From Amoebidium appalachense (taxonomy: Eukaryota > Ichthyosporea): 64,000 nucleotides of DNA. The stretch covers positions 3,224,001 to 3,288,000 of the forward strand of contig CAVNZM010000005.1 of NCBI GenBank assembly GCA_963693365.1, written 5' to 3'. The position numbers and the translations under genes are program-made. Shown here piece by piece: positions 25,073 to 40,452 of this stretch. The first letter of the stretch is position 1, and each line of letters opens with the position of its first letter. The notes under the pieces were generated by a model. That model made no database searches. It was not told the DNA's origin and saw only the letters and a list, made by a program, of their open reading frames with translations.

Positions 25073-25462
25073 GGGGGGAGGCGGGGGGTTGGTGGTGGAG
25101 GAGGTGGGGAAGAGGGGGGGAGGGGGAGGGGGGGGGGGGGGGGGGGGGGGGGGCTGTGGGCAAATTTGGCAAATACATATCCGATGCAAGAGTTCCAGGC
25201 TTGAAGGCGCCGGAGGAGGTGGCCGGCCCAGGTCGGCTCCGGGAATGGAGCGGATGGAGATTTGATGTGTATCCATAGCTCCAGAATACCTCCTCCCCCT
25301 CAACCCCCCCCCCCCCCCCCCCTTTCCTCTCAACCACCACCACCACCACCGCCACCACCACTGTCTCCCCCCACTCCCCCCCCCCCTTTCCTCTCAACCA
25401 CCACCACCACCACCGCCACCACCACTGTCTCCCCCCGTACGCGTACGTACACCCGCCACCGC

Positions 25463-25522
<60 letters not shown>

Positions 25523-26345
25523 GTTTCACTCCCAGCGAGCCCACCACCTCCAACAATTTGCTTTGTCGAATCAGTTTCTGTAGTGAGTTCGGAGAGGACG
25601 AACATCCACTCCGATACACAGTGTGCACTTCAAAGAAGAAAGCCCGCCATTTCCTTCTGGTCTTGGAGCTGCCTTGCCACCTAATGCTATGAAGACTACT
25701 TAGTGTAGGATTGAACTTTTCCATTCCAATCATTGCCCCCCTCCCCCCCCCCCCCTCCCCCTCCCCCTCCCCCCGCGCCAACCGGCGCCGTTATGGAGTA
25801 ACACATACATTTGCAGACGAATCCAAATCACCGAAGAACATACACGTGACACAGACTGACACTTAAAATTTAAAACCAATTTAAAAGACTAATAATAATA
25901 ATTGACACTCAGAATCTCAACACTGTGCAAAAAATTACAAATATCGAATGACATGTAAATGTGCAAAAATTTTCAAAACGCCATATGATCCTTGCTCCAT
26001 TCTCTCAGCTTCAGATCCCGGACCCATTTTCGAGCCTCCTCCCCCCCTCCCCCCCCCCCCCCCCCCCCCCCGCGCCCCCTTGTTATCCACTCAGTCTACA
26101 CCACCATCACCCCTGCTTCTCAAGAAACCCTTTTCTCCCTAGCTCCCCCACCTCCTCCACCGCTTTCCCGCCCCCTGCCACCGTGAACCCCCCCCCCCCC
26201 CCCCCGGACCCTCCTCCCCCCCCCCCCCCCCCCTCCTCCACCGGGGCCCCCCACAAAAACACACATGTGCACACATGCACACACACATCCTTTGCCTTTC
26301 TCTCGATTGGCCTAGCCTACGTCTCCTAAATCTTTCTATCTATCT
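24322..26345. repeat. Segmental duplication, copy A
   Basis: This stretch parallels 29558-31262 block by block. Shared blocks include GCCGATGGAGGCGAGGGCGG, GTAAGTTATTTCCGTATTTC, AACGGTTCTTGA, GCGCGCCGATTCGAAGCTT, GTCGGTGTGAGCGTGAAGAA, GGGAATGGAGCGGATGGA, CTTCAGATCCCGGACCCAT and TCTCTCGATTGGC. Divergence is substantial, about one base in eight by eye in the better parts. Copy A has its own insertions: a CCACCACCAC-rich block duplicated at 25332-25435, and (AT)n at 25467-25519. It lacks the SINE found in copy B. Confidence 0.85.
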
Positions 26346-29127
<2,782 letters not shown>

Positions 29128-29667
29128 TCAGCAGAAGCCCGGATACAAGCGGCAGCATTTTGCTCTGCAGAGCTGCAGCTGCTGGTCATCGATGCCCGCC
29201 CAGTGGGAGAAGCACTGGGTGCTGCACTCCACATAGCTCCCCCGCCCAGCCCTGAGCGCGGCCCTGGCCTGGACGCGGTGTTTGGCTACAGCCACAGGCC
29301 CCACAGCCACTCGGTCATCGGCTTCGGTTAGGTTTGGCACAGGCCCTGAAACTGTGCCCTCTGGCAGGTTGAGCCATGGCGTCCATGTTGACACCTCGTC
29401 CTGGGCGCTGGCCACGGCTACGCCTGCAAGAGGGCCAGCTCTCCTCCGGCCACCTGCAAGTGAGATTCCGTCTTGTGTGTCCTGGGGCGTTACTGAGAGA
29501 GCAGTTTGGGCGCAGCTTTTGACGCAAACGCGCAGGGCCGGGAGACTGTTTGTGGCGTCATATGTTGCCACGCAATCGGGCGCACAGCCCACGGGCATGG
29601 AGCAGCCGATGGAGGCGAGGGCGGACGCAAGGGCGGCAGTTGACTGGAGGACGACAGCGGCGGACAT
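29128..29667 (-). CDS. Small cysteine-rich protein of unknown function, possibly secreted
   Basis: A single-exon ORF of 179 residues from the ATG at 29667 to TGA at 29128. The N-terminus (MSAAVVLQSTAALASALASI) is hydrophobic and small-residue rich, compatible with a signal peptide or a mitochondrial/membrane lead. It is followed by cysteines in IGC, PVGC, PDC and RVCVKSC. The C-terminus has ECSTQC and LCRAKCC. The middle is low in cysteine and rich in Ala, Gly and Pro. I recognise no family. The upstream 350 bases are conserved in the duplicated copy at 24 kb, where the start codon is lost. Single-exon structure in an intron-rich region and high GC leave some doubt that it is expressed. Confidence 0.4.
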   Translation of the reverse strand: MSAAVVLQSTAALASALASIGCSMPVGCAPDCVATYDATNSLPALRVCVKSCAQTALSVTPQDTQDGISLAGGRRRAGPLAGVAVASAQDEVSTWTPWLNLPEGTVSGPVPNLTEADDRVAVGPVAVAKHRVQARAALRAGRGSYVECSTQCFSHWAGIDDQQLQLCRAKCCRLYPGFC

Positions 29668-30319
29668 TTTGTGAATTGGGGAAATAATGATAGGGGAATA
29701 CTTTTGCAAGTTTGGTAAAACGAATTGTGAGGTGTAAGTTATTTCCGTATTTCACTTTAGGCTGAACGGTTCTTGAACTTTGTTGTCGGTAAAACTGTGG
29801 ATTGCATGTGATGAAAGTGACCTGATTGACTTCATTAGTGGAATGTCGTCATCTTCGTTATCAGAGCGTTATCCAATCAATGCTTGCCAAAAGTTATCTT
29901 AGCAATGTTGTTAACCTGCGTTGACTAATCAGATGCAGGATAAATTGCTAACCATAGAAGGTTACGATTTCAGCGCGCCGATTCGAAGCTTCAAGGCCTA
30001 AGAAACCGTGCATGATCATGCAAGCTACACCTTCAGTCTCACCCCATGACCTTATTCCTTTTTTTTTTTTTTTTTTTTGATTTTATAAAAGTATGCATGT
30101 CGGTGTGAGCGTGAAGAAAATACCAGGGTGAGGCAAAGGAAATACAACCATAGGCCATGAGAACGGAACTTTTGTGCATGCTGTAGTAGGCGCACAGCCC
30201 TGGCACAAAATGTCAGCCGTCTAATCGAGGGTTGCACCAAAGAAACGTGGTGATACGTGGTGTGAAAAAAGAGGGGATAGGGGAATGGCGTGTGTGTGTG
30301 TGAGTGAGTGTGAGTGTGT

Positions 30320-30350
<31 letters not shown>

Positions 30351-30358
30351 GGGGGGAA

Positions 30359-30398
<40 letters not shown>

Positions 30399-30530
30399 GG
30401 GCCGGGGGGAGGCGGCTGCGGGGCTGGGGCCAGGGTTCACATTGAATACATTTCCGAAAAACACAACTGGTAGGCGGAGAGGTGTGGAGACTCCGGGAAT
30501 GGAGCGGATGGAAATTATCTGTAACCCTTA

Positions 30531-30589
<59 letters not shown>

Positions 30590-31262
30590 CTCCCCCCGCC
30601 CCCGCCCCGCCGCGCCCGCGCCATCATAGTACATGAATTACCGAGTAACACACACATGTGCACATGTGCAGAAGATTCCCAATTACAGAACAACATACAC
30701 CGGCGTGGCTGGGGTGAATACCCTGGGCTAAGTGTGTTAGGATTGTTAAGGGTGTATTAGCTTAGCTAATAATACCGTAGCACCCTAGCTGGAGTACTCT
30801 CGGTGCTGGGTGGAAGATGGTAGTTCACCATGAGGGCCCCAAGGGGTCCTTCCGGAAGCAAACCGGGATTCAATTAAAAATAACAAAAAAAAAAAACTTA
30901 AATAAAAAAATAACATACACATGTGCAAAAATGTCCCAATTACTGAATAACATAATATATATATGTGTAAAAAAGTTCCATATAATCCTTGCTCCGCTCT
31001 GTCGGCTTCAGATCCCGGACCCATCTTCAAGCTTCCCCCCCCCCCCCCCCCCCCAACCTCGTTATCCAATCAGCCTTCACCACGATATTCGCTGCTTCTC
31101 AGAATACTGTCTTCTCCCTCCCTCCCTCCTTCCCCCCTTCGCGCCCCCGCCACTGTAACCCCCCTCCCCCTCCCCCCCCCCCCCCCTCCCACAAACACAT
31201 CCCTTGCCTCTCTCTCGATTGGCTGATGTCTCATGTATCTTGTTATCTATCTTCCTATGCTA
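29558..31262. repeat. Segmental duplication, copy B
   Basis: This is the partner of 24322-26345 in the same orientation, with the same order of blocks. It retains the start codon of the small cysteine-rich ORF at its left edge, carries a C run at 30533-30586 where copy A has other sequence, and contains a SINE-like insertion at 30701-30911. Internal G runs follow a (GT)n tract at the same place in both copies. Confidence 0.85.
30701..30911 (+). mobile_element. SINE-like element, copy 3, with target-site duplication
   Basis: The element begins CGGCGTGGCTGGGGTGAATA, aligns with the right two thirds of copy 1 (TTAGCTTAGCT, TCGGTGCTGGGTGGAAG, GGTAGTTCACCATGAGGG) and ends in an A-rich tail. It is flanked by AACATACAC at 692-700 and 912-920 of the 30-kb block (30692-30700 and 30912-30920), a perfect 9-bp target-site duplication. 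The truncated front and A-rich end fit reverse-transcribed insertion by LINE machinery. Copy A of the segmental duplication has no such insertion, so it moved after that duplication, or copy A lost it. Confidence 0.75.
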
Positions 31263-31976
31263 CCCCCACCCCCTCCCTCCCAGAGAGAGAGAGGGGGAGG
31301 GGGAGAGGGGGGAAGACCACCAACCCGGATCAGGTGAGCCCGGAGTCCAAGAAAAGGGCGAAGGAGGCCCACTTACCCCTAAGGTCAACTTGGACAGGGG
31401 TGGGCGTATAGGGGAAGGGTTGGGGGGGACCCACCTACCTCTTCCCTCGAGCAGACACTTTGTTGCCTTCAAAATGTGTCCCACAAGGGGGGGGGGGGGG
31501 GGGGGGGGGGGGGGGTAGCAGGGAGAGGTGTGGCGGGGGGAGAAGGTGGGGGAGGGGGATAATAAGGGTTGAACGGGGAACCACCTAGGGGAATTAATAT
31601 TGTCTAGTACCACTATGTAGCACTCCCCCCTCCCCCCCCCCCCCCCCCCCCCCCCCCTCCCCCCCTCACCCCCCTTCACCCCTCCTTCCCCACCCCTCCC
31701 TGCCTACTAATGTTAATACTGCAGCTGTGTGTCCATGGATTTCTTTAATTTAGTTTAAAACAGCAGCTTTAGCTTTCTTCCCCCCCCCCCCCCCTCCCCT
31801 CCCACACACAAATTTGTGCAGGTGCCAGGGGAGAGGGGGGGGGGGGGGGGGGGAGGGGGGGGGGGGGGGGGGGGGAGGGGGGGGGGGGCTGAGCTCCCCA
31901 AAATTTCCCCTCTTCCCCTCCCACCAACATTCCTCCCTCCCCCTACAAACCCCCCCCCCTCCCCACCCCGTCTCCC

Positions 31977-32007
<31 letters not shown>

Positions 32008-32995
32008 GGCCCCCAATACATTGATCTATTGCACACACCGACACCTATGCTGCATGCGGCACCACCGGTCCCTCCCCCCCCCCCCCCCCCCCCCCCCCCC
32101 GGGTCACGGGACGTGTTGGCGGAGGGGAGGGGGGGGGGGGGATACCATGCCGATTTCCTGCCAACACACCTTTTGAGCCCCCCCCCCCCCTCCCCCCTCC
32201 CCTCCCCGCCCTCCCCCCCCCCCCCCTCCCCCCGCCCCACCCTTTCCTGTACCCTCTTGATCTTTTATGGTTCAAACATATCATTCTCCTTCACTTGCTC
32301 CCCAGCTTCCTCTTCACTTTAGTCGTGGTATGACTGCTATTCGCTGCTCTTTTTAAATGATCAACGGATGTTACGGGGTGAGGGAGGGAGGCCGGAGGGA
32401 CCATAGGGAAAGGGGGGGAGGGGGTGGGGGTGGGGGGGGGGGGGGGGGGGCTGAGGAGAGGATTCTAAATGACCTGAACTGTCGAATTGTTTTGCGCTTG
32501 TTTTGTGCTGTACCTCTATGGATATCGATTGGGGATGGGAGAATCTTGCCAACGTGGGCATAGGTTATATGGGTTGGTGGGGGAAGGGGGGGGAGGGGGG
32601 GGGGGGGGGGGAGGGGGGTGAGGGGGCATGCGTGTACACACGGAAACTAGAAACAAAATTACTTTCTTGGGGCGTGTGGGGGGGGGGGGGGGGTGTATCG
32701 GGAAAAGTATGGGATAGATGGAATGACAACCAGTAGAATTTTGCGTACTAGTTGATATACTGAGTTGTTGTTTTTCTGTGTACGAATATTGAAGGGGGGA
32801 TATGCGAAGGATATCCCAATATGGAATTACAGTGACACAACCACTCTCGTAATGTTTTCAACCAATAAAAGCCATATCACCTCGGCACGCAGGTGGTAGT
32901 GTGGATAAATCTGTGCTTGTTTTTTTTGTGCCTCAGTGTTGAGATTTATGTGTTTGTGTGTGTGTGTGTGTGTTTGTGTGTGCTTGTGTGTGGGT

Positions 32996-33026
<31 letters not shown>

Positions 33027-33378
33027 GGGTGTATGTGTGTGCGTGTGTGTACAGTGTGCATGCTTGCATAGGTGCGTAGGTCACGTGGGTTTGCATGTGT
33101 GCGTGCGTGCGTGCGCGCGCGCGCGTGTGTGTGTGTCGTGTGTGTGTGTGTGTGTGTGTGCGTGTGCGTGTGCGCGCAGGTGTATGTATGGTGTGTGTGT
33201 TTCAATGATGTGTGCATCTGCCTTAGTAACTGTTGTGGCTCGTATTTGGCATGTTCAGGCGATAAGAACGTGTACTGTCTTCTGTGTGTCTCTATTACCT
33301 CCTATGATACTCTTGTGGATGCAGGTAGCCGAAGACAAGATGTGTGCAAGTAGACGTGAAATGTGATATCTGTGGGGT
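31263..33378. repeat. G/C-run and (GT)n spacer
   Basis: C runs and G runs dominate 31480-32240 (for example 31485-31515, 31627-31656 and 31980-32007). 32340-32560 and 32700-32900 are unique. 32950-33220 is GT-rich with CG-containing variants. One short open stretch near 32455-32560 on the plus strand cannot be assigned. The right end contains the 3' flank of the arrestin gene. Confidence 0.6.
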
Positions 33379-35281
33379 TCATTGTAGCAACTCTTGCTTG
33401 TGAGTGACCGAACCAACATTAGGTACACTCAGATGACGCACACTTCGATCCGATGCCGTTCTTCTGAATGGAATTTCCGGTCCGGGGTCGGTTGTAGAAT
33501 TCGAGTGTGAATTTCCGGGGGGTGCCAATAGACTCCGTGCACGTGCCATGGGTGAATGGGAACCGGAAACCCCACTTGTGAAACTACCGGATCGGGATCT
33601 GAAATTCTCCATTCTGGACACTCTTGGGCTTGAAGTTGGGGAATTGAATACGGAATTTGGATTATCCAGCCGTAAATGTGTGTAGCTGGAGACGGAAAGT
33701 TTATCCACCTCGTCGTATGGGGGGGGCTCATCGCCTTGAGGGAATGTCCTTAATGCACAGTCTCCCTCCGGCTGCTCAATGATTTTGGGAATTGCGGGAT
33801 CCGGGGCATTTTCCAGTGAAAATGGAATTTTCAGACTTATGTCCTTGCCGGAGGTCACACGCAGATTGAGTTGGACGTAGTAGGTCACTGTGGTTGAAGT
33901 GGGTGGATATGGAGGGAGGGAGAGAGAGGGAGGGGGAGGGGGGGGGGGGGGGGGGGAGGGGATGTATGCCTTAGAGGGCTGGAAATATGGAGGAGACATC
34001 AAAAGACAAAATACAAAACGTCACAAATGAAAACCCGAAATCAACAATGCAAAATGGGGACAAACAAAAGGCGCGCAGAAAGGAGGCACTTGAACAGAGC
34101 CCATCGTCATTGGGGGAGAGAGGGGGCGGCGGCGGGGGGGGGGAGGTGGGGGGGGGGGCACGCGGGGGATTGGGAAGGGGGAAGAGAGGTGGGAGGCGAA
34201 CATTGCCCAGGCACCTGCAGGGGGGGAGGGGGGGGGGGGGGGGACAGGGAGGGGGGGAGGGGGGAGAGGGGGGGGGGGACAGTCATTGCAGGTCAGGTTA
34301 GTGTCCGAGGCACGAGAGCAGATTCGTATAAGGGGAAAAGTGGTGCTGGGAAGAATGGAACAGGAAGTGCCGAAAGGTCGTGGTGGTGGGCGGAGAGGTT
34401 GGAGGGGGAGGGGGGGGGGGGGGGGGAGGGGGGAGGGGGGAGGGAGGAAGGAGGGGGTGGAAGTGGGGAAGGGGGAGGGGGGAGGGGGGGGGGGGAGGGG
34501 CGCGTAAAAAGGCGTGGGGAATTTATCACAGACCCCTCATTCCCCCCCCGGCACATACACACACACGTGCGCGTGCGCGCACATACACACACACACACAC
34601 GTACACACACGCGCGCGCACACGCACACACACACACAGACACACACAGACACACACTCGTACCTTCCACCAGCGCATCTATCTTCTGCTCTTCCATATCG
34701 CTTTGATAATTTGCTGACGCCGCCCACTCCATCTTCCCGAATTTGCCCTCCTCTCCCCTCACCCAATGAACCGCAAGCGACCGCTTTGTGCTGATTGGAT
34801 CAATATCACAGAAGATAGTTTTATGACGTGCCATGCCCACACCATCAGCGGGAACCATTTTCTGCCATATTATTGGATCCTCGGTGGTGCTGGAAATATT
34901 TGCAGAATTGCTAAATAAGGCAACTCGGGATCCATGGGTTGACGTCATCTGTTGGGTGGCAGTGATCTATCAGTTTTAAAGACAGATCCGTTATCCTGAA
35001 GTGGAAGTTGGGGTTAAAGACAGGCCGAGTGGGGACGAGAAAGGGATACTCGGAAGGAAAAGGGGGGTGTGTGTGTGTAGGTGTCTGTGTGGACGGGGGT
35101 GGAGGAGGGAAGCGGGGGGAAGGTTGGGGGGGGGGGGGGGGGGGGGGGGGGGGAGCTGGCGCTAAAGAATCTAGGATGCGAAGAGTTAAGGGAACTCAAA
35201 ACGACAATCACATGCTTTTGCATGTCCCCACCCATCCCCCCCCACTTCCCCCCCTCTTGCCGCCCCCGTCTCTACCCCTCC

Positions 35282-35318
<37 letters not shown>

Positions 35319-35838
35319 GCGAATGCATAACAAGATTCGTTCAAATCCTTGAGGACATCAGAGACAGATTGGAGGATAAGAGGAGGGTATGGATCGGGAG
35401 GAAAGGGGGTGGGGTGGGGCGGGGGTGGGTGGGTGTGTGTGTGTGGGGGGGGGGGGGGGGGGAGGGGGGAGTGGGAAAGCCATGTATACAACGGAAATGG
35501 GGTTGGAATACAATGCAGAGGGGCATAAAAAAAGATCAAACAAGTCTGATGTTGGGGGAGCGGGTCTATGTGTGATGTTGGCAATTAGTGGTAGGGGGAA
35601 AGGGGGAGGCGGCGGGGGGGGGGGGGGGGGGGGAGAGGGGGGTGGCGGGGGGGTGGGGGGGAGGGGGGGGGGAGGCGGCAAGCTTAAGCTATGCTGTGAT
35701 AGGCGTGGGGGTGCAGTGAGTTTTGGTGAGTTTAGCAATGGAGGGATGTATATATGGGACAGTTTAGGGAAGGGGTGGGAGGGTGGGGGGGGTTTGGGGA
35801 AGGAAAGCAGGCCGGGCCGAGGGAAGGAGGGGGGAGGT

Positions 35839-35870
<32 letters not shown>

Positions 35871-36866
35871 GGCTGGTGAGAAAGGGAGGGAGGGGGTGGG
35901 GGGATGGGGGGGGTTGGACGTGTTACAGAGCACAAAGCACACATGCATCACAGTTCGAAATTGCAAAGCCCACACCAATAGCATGCACTATAACTGAGAC
36001 AGGAGGGGGAAGGGGGCGAGGGGGGGGAGGGGCGGGGGGAGGAGAAGGGGTTGATTGGGCACTTGTAAGTACCTTTACTTCTGCTTTTGCAGCCTGAAAC
36101 ACCATCACAGTCAACTGACCAACCATATCAGCAAGTGACTTGTCCTCGTTTAAAATCGCAACGTCCAATACGATTGGCTCGTCCTGGCTAAAGACATCTT
36201 TAGCCAGTGAGGCCTCCAATTGGAAGGGGGAATAGCTGGCGCCCAGCCAGTTGGTGGGTATGCGCTCGGCTTGCGCCGTAGGACGATGGCCAATGATGGG
36301 GAAGAAAAGAGAGCCCTGGAGTGAGAGGGAGTGCTCATTGGTTAAAAATCATGCTATGGTGTGCCGGTATAGTGTTGGTGCAGGTATAGTATTCAGTACA
36401 TAGCGCTATGGTTGCATGCGGGTAGTGTATTAGGATGGTATATCCTTGTGGCGTTTAGTGTGGTAGGTTGTTATTTCAGTATTAGAAAAACGCCTCTGCG
36501 TGGTTTTGGCCCCATTAAGACCAGCATTTGAGATTGTTCGAGAAGGAGCTAGGAATCTCTGCACAAACAGGGCCTAGCTAGGTATACAGGTGCACAAATG
36601 CAACAACAGAGTGAAAACACAAATGAAAAGGGCAGAAGTGATGCCAAATAATGCGAGTGAGAGAGGAGAGTGGAGGGGGACCGAAGGGGATATCGTGGGA
36701 ATGGTATCATTCTCTGAACGAAGAGAGGATGGCATGTGCAAGCACATGCACAGTCTCACACGGCACCAACACACAGGTGAACCCCTCCTCCCCCCTCCGC
36801 TACACACGCAGACACACATACACACAGACACACACACACCCACCCACACACACACCCACCCACCCA

Positions 36867-36923
<57 letters not shown>

Positions 36924-36944
36924 ACACACACTGACACACACACT

Positions 36945-36999
<55 letters not shown>

Positions 37000-37344
37000 A
37001 CCCACACACACACCTTTTCAAAGGGGGCCTCTGCCAGCCTCCTGTCCTTCTTGGGCCCCTTCTGCATCAACCACACCCCATATTGCAACTCCCACCTGCC
37101 ATATAAGGAAGTGGGGGTAAAGATTAGTAAGACTAATAACTGGGTGTTGGGGGAGAGGGGCGAGGGGGGGGGGGGGGGAAGGGGGGGGTAGAGCATGTTG
37201 TAGAGTACGAATTACACAATTATACATGGCATGACGGACAAACACACTTAAAGCAAAGGACACACAAAGGGTGTATATATAAAACTAGAGCCCACTCTCA
37301 GGGGGAGTCGGCGAGGGGAGGGAGGAGAGGGGGGGTGGGCGAGA

Positions 37345-37384
<40 letters not shown>

Positions 37385-38135
37385 GAGGAGGGAAGGGGAG
37401 GGGGGAAGGGAAGGGGGGAGGGGAAAGGGGGGTTCCGTGGATGTTCTAGCAGCGTGTTTCTAGGTTGTTCGAACATAATGGATCAGAAGGGGTTGTGTGA
37501 TTGGCATGTGTGTGTGCCTATGTGCCTGTGTGTCAGAGTGTGCGCATGTGATAGGGCGGGGCCAGGGGGGGATAACGGCTCATTGACAACAAATGCTGCT
37601 AAACTAGGAACCCCTTACACTGCCCCCTTCCATCATCCCAACGCGCTTCAGCTATGGCCCTGCTTATTCCCCTCCTCTCACCCCCTCCACCTCCTCTCCC
37701 CTTCCCTGCTCGTTCACAGCCTTCCCCCCCCCCCCCCCCCCCTCCCCCCCTCTCCCCTCTCCCCCTCCTTCCCACCTGAACCCCCCCCCCCCCTCCTCCA
37801 CCACCACTCACCCCTTCTGCTCCTACATGGAATCAACACAACCTGAATTAAGTAAACAGAACAGTTCATGGGTATGAAAAACAAGTAACTGACTGCTATA
37901 CCAACCACCTATCAAGTGGAAGGGATGAGGGGGCAGGAGTGAGGGTGGAAAGGAAGTGTGTGTGTGTGTTTGGGTGGGGAGGGGGGAGGGGGGCGGGGGG
38001 AGCAGAAGAAGGGGGGGCGGGGGAGAGGGGGGAGGTGGGGAAGGGTGGAGCAGGTAGGTGGAAAAACTAAAAACAAAAAACGAGAAAAAGGCATAAATTT
38101 GGAGCATATGGTTACGAGAGCGAGTAAGGCCATGT

Positions 38136-38169
<34 letters not shown>

Positions 38170-38394
38170 GCCAACCTTCCGAGGTGGAATGAGGCCGGCA
38201 AGTGTTCAGGAACCACAAACACCGCTTTTACCACAGTCCGGCCTGTGGTCACTTGGTAGAAATCGTCTCGAAATTCAGGGGGGGTTTTATTCAACCTGCA
38301 ATGGCAAGATATCAGCACGATTATTGCTGCATGTCTCCTCACAACCCCCCCAACCCCCCTCCCCTGCTAGTCTCCCCTCCTGCCAAACCCCCTT

Positions 38395-38425
<31 letters not shown>

Positions 38426-38954
38426 CCCCCCCCCCCCCCCGTGTCTCCCCTCCTCCCCAAATCCCCTCCACACGCATCTGTCATTCTTTCCCTTTAAATG
38501 CCCTTTCCGCCCCTCGAGCCAGCGCCTCTACCCCCACCCCAGGAAAAAATGTGCCAGCGTGCTAGAGCACTAGGGTGGAAATGGATCACTGTAAAGCTTA
38601 GTGCACCTATTACTGGGTGTGCATGGGTGTCAAAGTATGTGTGTGGGACACTGTGGACGTATGGCAACGTGTGTGCACATCTGTATCTACACCTGTGCGT
38701 ATGTAGATATGTTTCCTTGTTTCTGCATTTTGCCTGTGTGTTTCTGTGTTTAAGTTGTGTGTGTGTAAGTGTGTGAGTGTGCGCGCGCGTGCGCGTGGCA
38801 CGTGGCGCGTGGCGCGTGGCACGCACGTGGGAGTGTGTGTGTGTGTGTGTGCGCGCGCGGGCGTATGCGTGTGTGTGCGTGTGTGTGCGTGCGCGGGCGT
38901 CACGGTGTGTGTGTTTGTATGTGTGTGTGTGTGTGTGTTTATTTTTTGTTTGTT

Positions 38955-39017
<63 letters not shown>

Positions 39018-39594
39018 ATGTGTGCGCATGCGCTCGCCCGAGCGCATACATGTGATATGATGCGCCGCGATGTGAGTGCCTGTGTGCATGTGTGTGTGTG
39101 TGTATGTGTACGTGTCACGTGTGTGCGTGCGTGTGTGCATACGTGCGCGCGTGCGTGTGTGCATGTGTGTGTGTGTATGTGTGTGTGTGCATGTTGTGGT
39201 GTGTGCGTGCGTGCGCGCCCTTGTTTGCATGTGTGTATGTGTGTGTGCGTGGGAGCGTGTGTGTGTGTGTGCGTGGGAGCGTGTGTGTGTGTGTGTGTGT
39301 GTATTTGGCCCACGAGCGGGAAAAGAGGAGGGCCGGGGCGGGGGCATGGTATGGGTGTCTGTGAAGTGTGTTCTCATGTGATTTATGTGTGTGAAAACGA
39401 ACATCGTCTGTGCAATGTCAATGGATCTGTACTACATTGTGTTCGTGCGTGCGTGCGTGTGTGCGTGCGTGCATGCGTGTGTGCGTGTGTTCGTGCGTGC
39501 GTGGTTGTGTGCCTGTGTGTGTGGGGGTGTGCGTGCCAGCGGGCGTGCCTGCGTGCATGCGTGTGTGAGCTCTTGATTTCGTGTGCGTGCAAGC

Positions 39595-39642
<48 letters not shown>

Positions 39643-40452
39643 AAGCGTGCACGCTTGTGGGTATGCGGGTGTGCCGGTGTGTGGGTATGTGGTGCAAGGT
39701 TACGTGTGTTTGTCGCGGCTCAGTCATTTTTTTTCCAGAAGTATGCTGCCTGCGTGTAATTGACCTGGGAATGCACAGTAGTACTATTGTTTTCACGAGC
39801 ACAGATACCAGAATCAAAGCGCATTTGTAGGGGCCCTGAGTAAGTCACCGAAAAAGTTTCAAAATGGAACCACACGAGGGCCCAACCACATCGGCTGAGT
39901 CAACTTGCTCCAAGCAGAATTATTCTGCAAAAAGCAGAACTATTCTAATAAGCCATAATCAATCTGCTAAAAGCAGAATCACTCTGCAAGCAGCAGAATC
40001 AATCTGCTAAAAATAAAAGCTGATTGATTCTGCTTTCCCAGAATAATTCTGCTTTTTGCAGAATAATTCCGCTTTTTGCAGAATAATTCCGCCGTTGCAG
40101 AATAAATGTGCTTTTTGCAAGTTGACTCTCTTGATGTGGTTGGGTCCTCACACGTATGACATGCAACCAAAACTGTCTCTGCCCACCTGTAAATGATGTG
40201 CGACTCTGCCACGTTCATTCTCGACGGGTCGTTTGTTCCAGACTCCCACCTGACCATTCTTCCCACCATGATCAGATAGGGCGGCAGAACAATCCGATCC
40301 ACCTCGGAGACAATAGTCACCGTTACGTTGATGGTGTCATTGTCGAAATAGTTCTCGCGGTCAAGCGAGACTGTGTATACCTCCCTTCTTTCCCCCGTCT
40401 CTTGTTTTGCGTGTGCATTGACGGGTCGCGCTTGAGCGCGAAGTAGAGACAT
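33379..40452 (-). CDS. Alpha-arrestin (arrestin-domain protein), six exons
   Basis: An adaptor protein that in fungi and animals links membrane cargo to Nedd4-type ubiquitin ligases. Exons at 40187-40452, 38176-38295, 37014-37095, 36073-36315, 34663-34948 and 33379-33887 join with matching phases (2, 2, 0, 0, 1) into 501 residues ending in TGA. The start is the ATG at 40452 ([16 protein letters not shown]), 38 bases after a TATA-like element. Arrestin-N features: [29 protein letters not shown], and [15 protein letters not shown] spanning exons 2-3. Arrestin-C begins near [20 protein letters not shown] and includes [20 protein letters not shown]. The tail after about residue 375 is disordered and Ser-rich, with EPPPYDEV, a PPxY motif expected to bind WW domains of HECT ligases. 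Introns hold (CA)n and C runs in coding sense; intron 1 contains a foldback element. The donor of exon 3 is the start of a (GT)n tract. Confidence 0.9.
39876..40149. mobile_element. Foldback/MITE-like element with long inverted ends in arrestin intron 1
   Basis: The left end reads GAGGGCCCAACCACATC, then GAGTCAACTTGC. The reverse complement of the right end reads GAGGACCCAACCACATC, then GAGTCAACTTGC. The inverted ends continue inward as repeated units built on AGCAGAAT-TATTCTGC and GCAGAATAATTC, which are themselves near-palindromic, so the whole 274 bases can fold into a long hairpin. ACAC flanks both sides (39872-39875 and 40150-40153), a possible 4-bp target-site duplication. The right end is only 37 bases from the donor of arrestin exon 1. 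No coding capacity is present. Confidence 0.75.
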
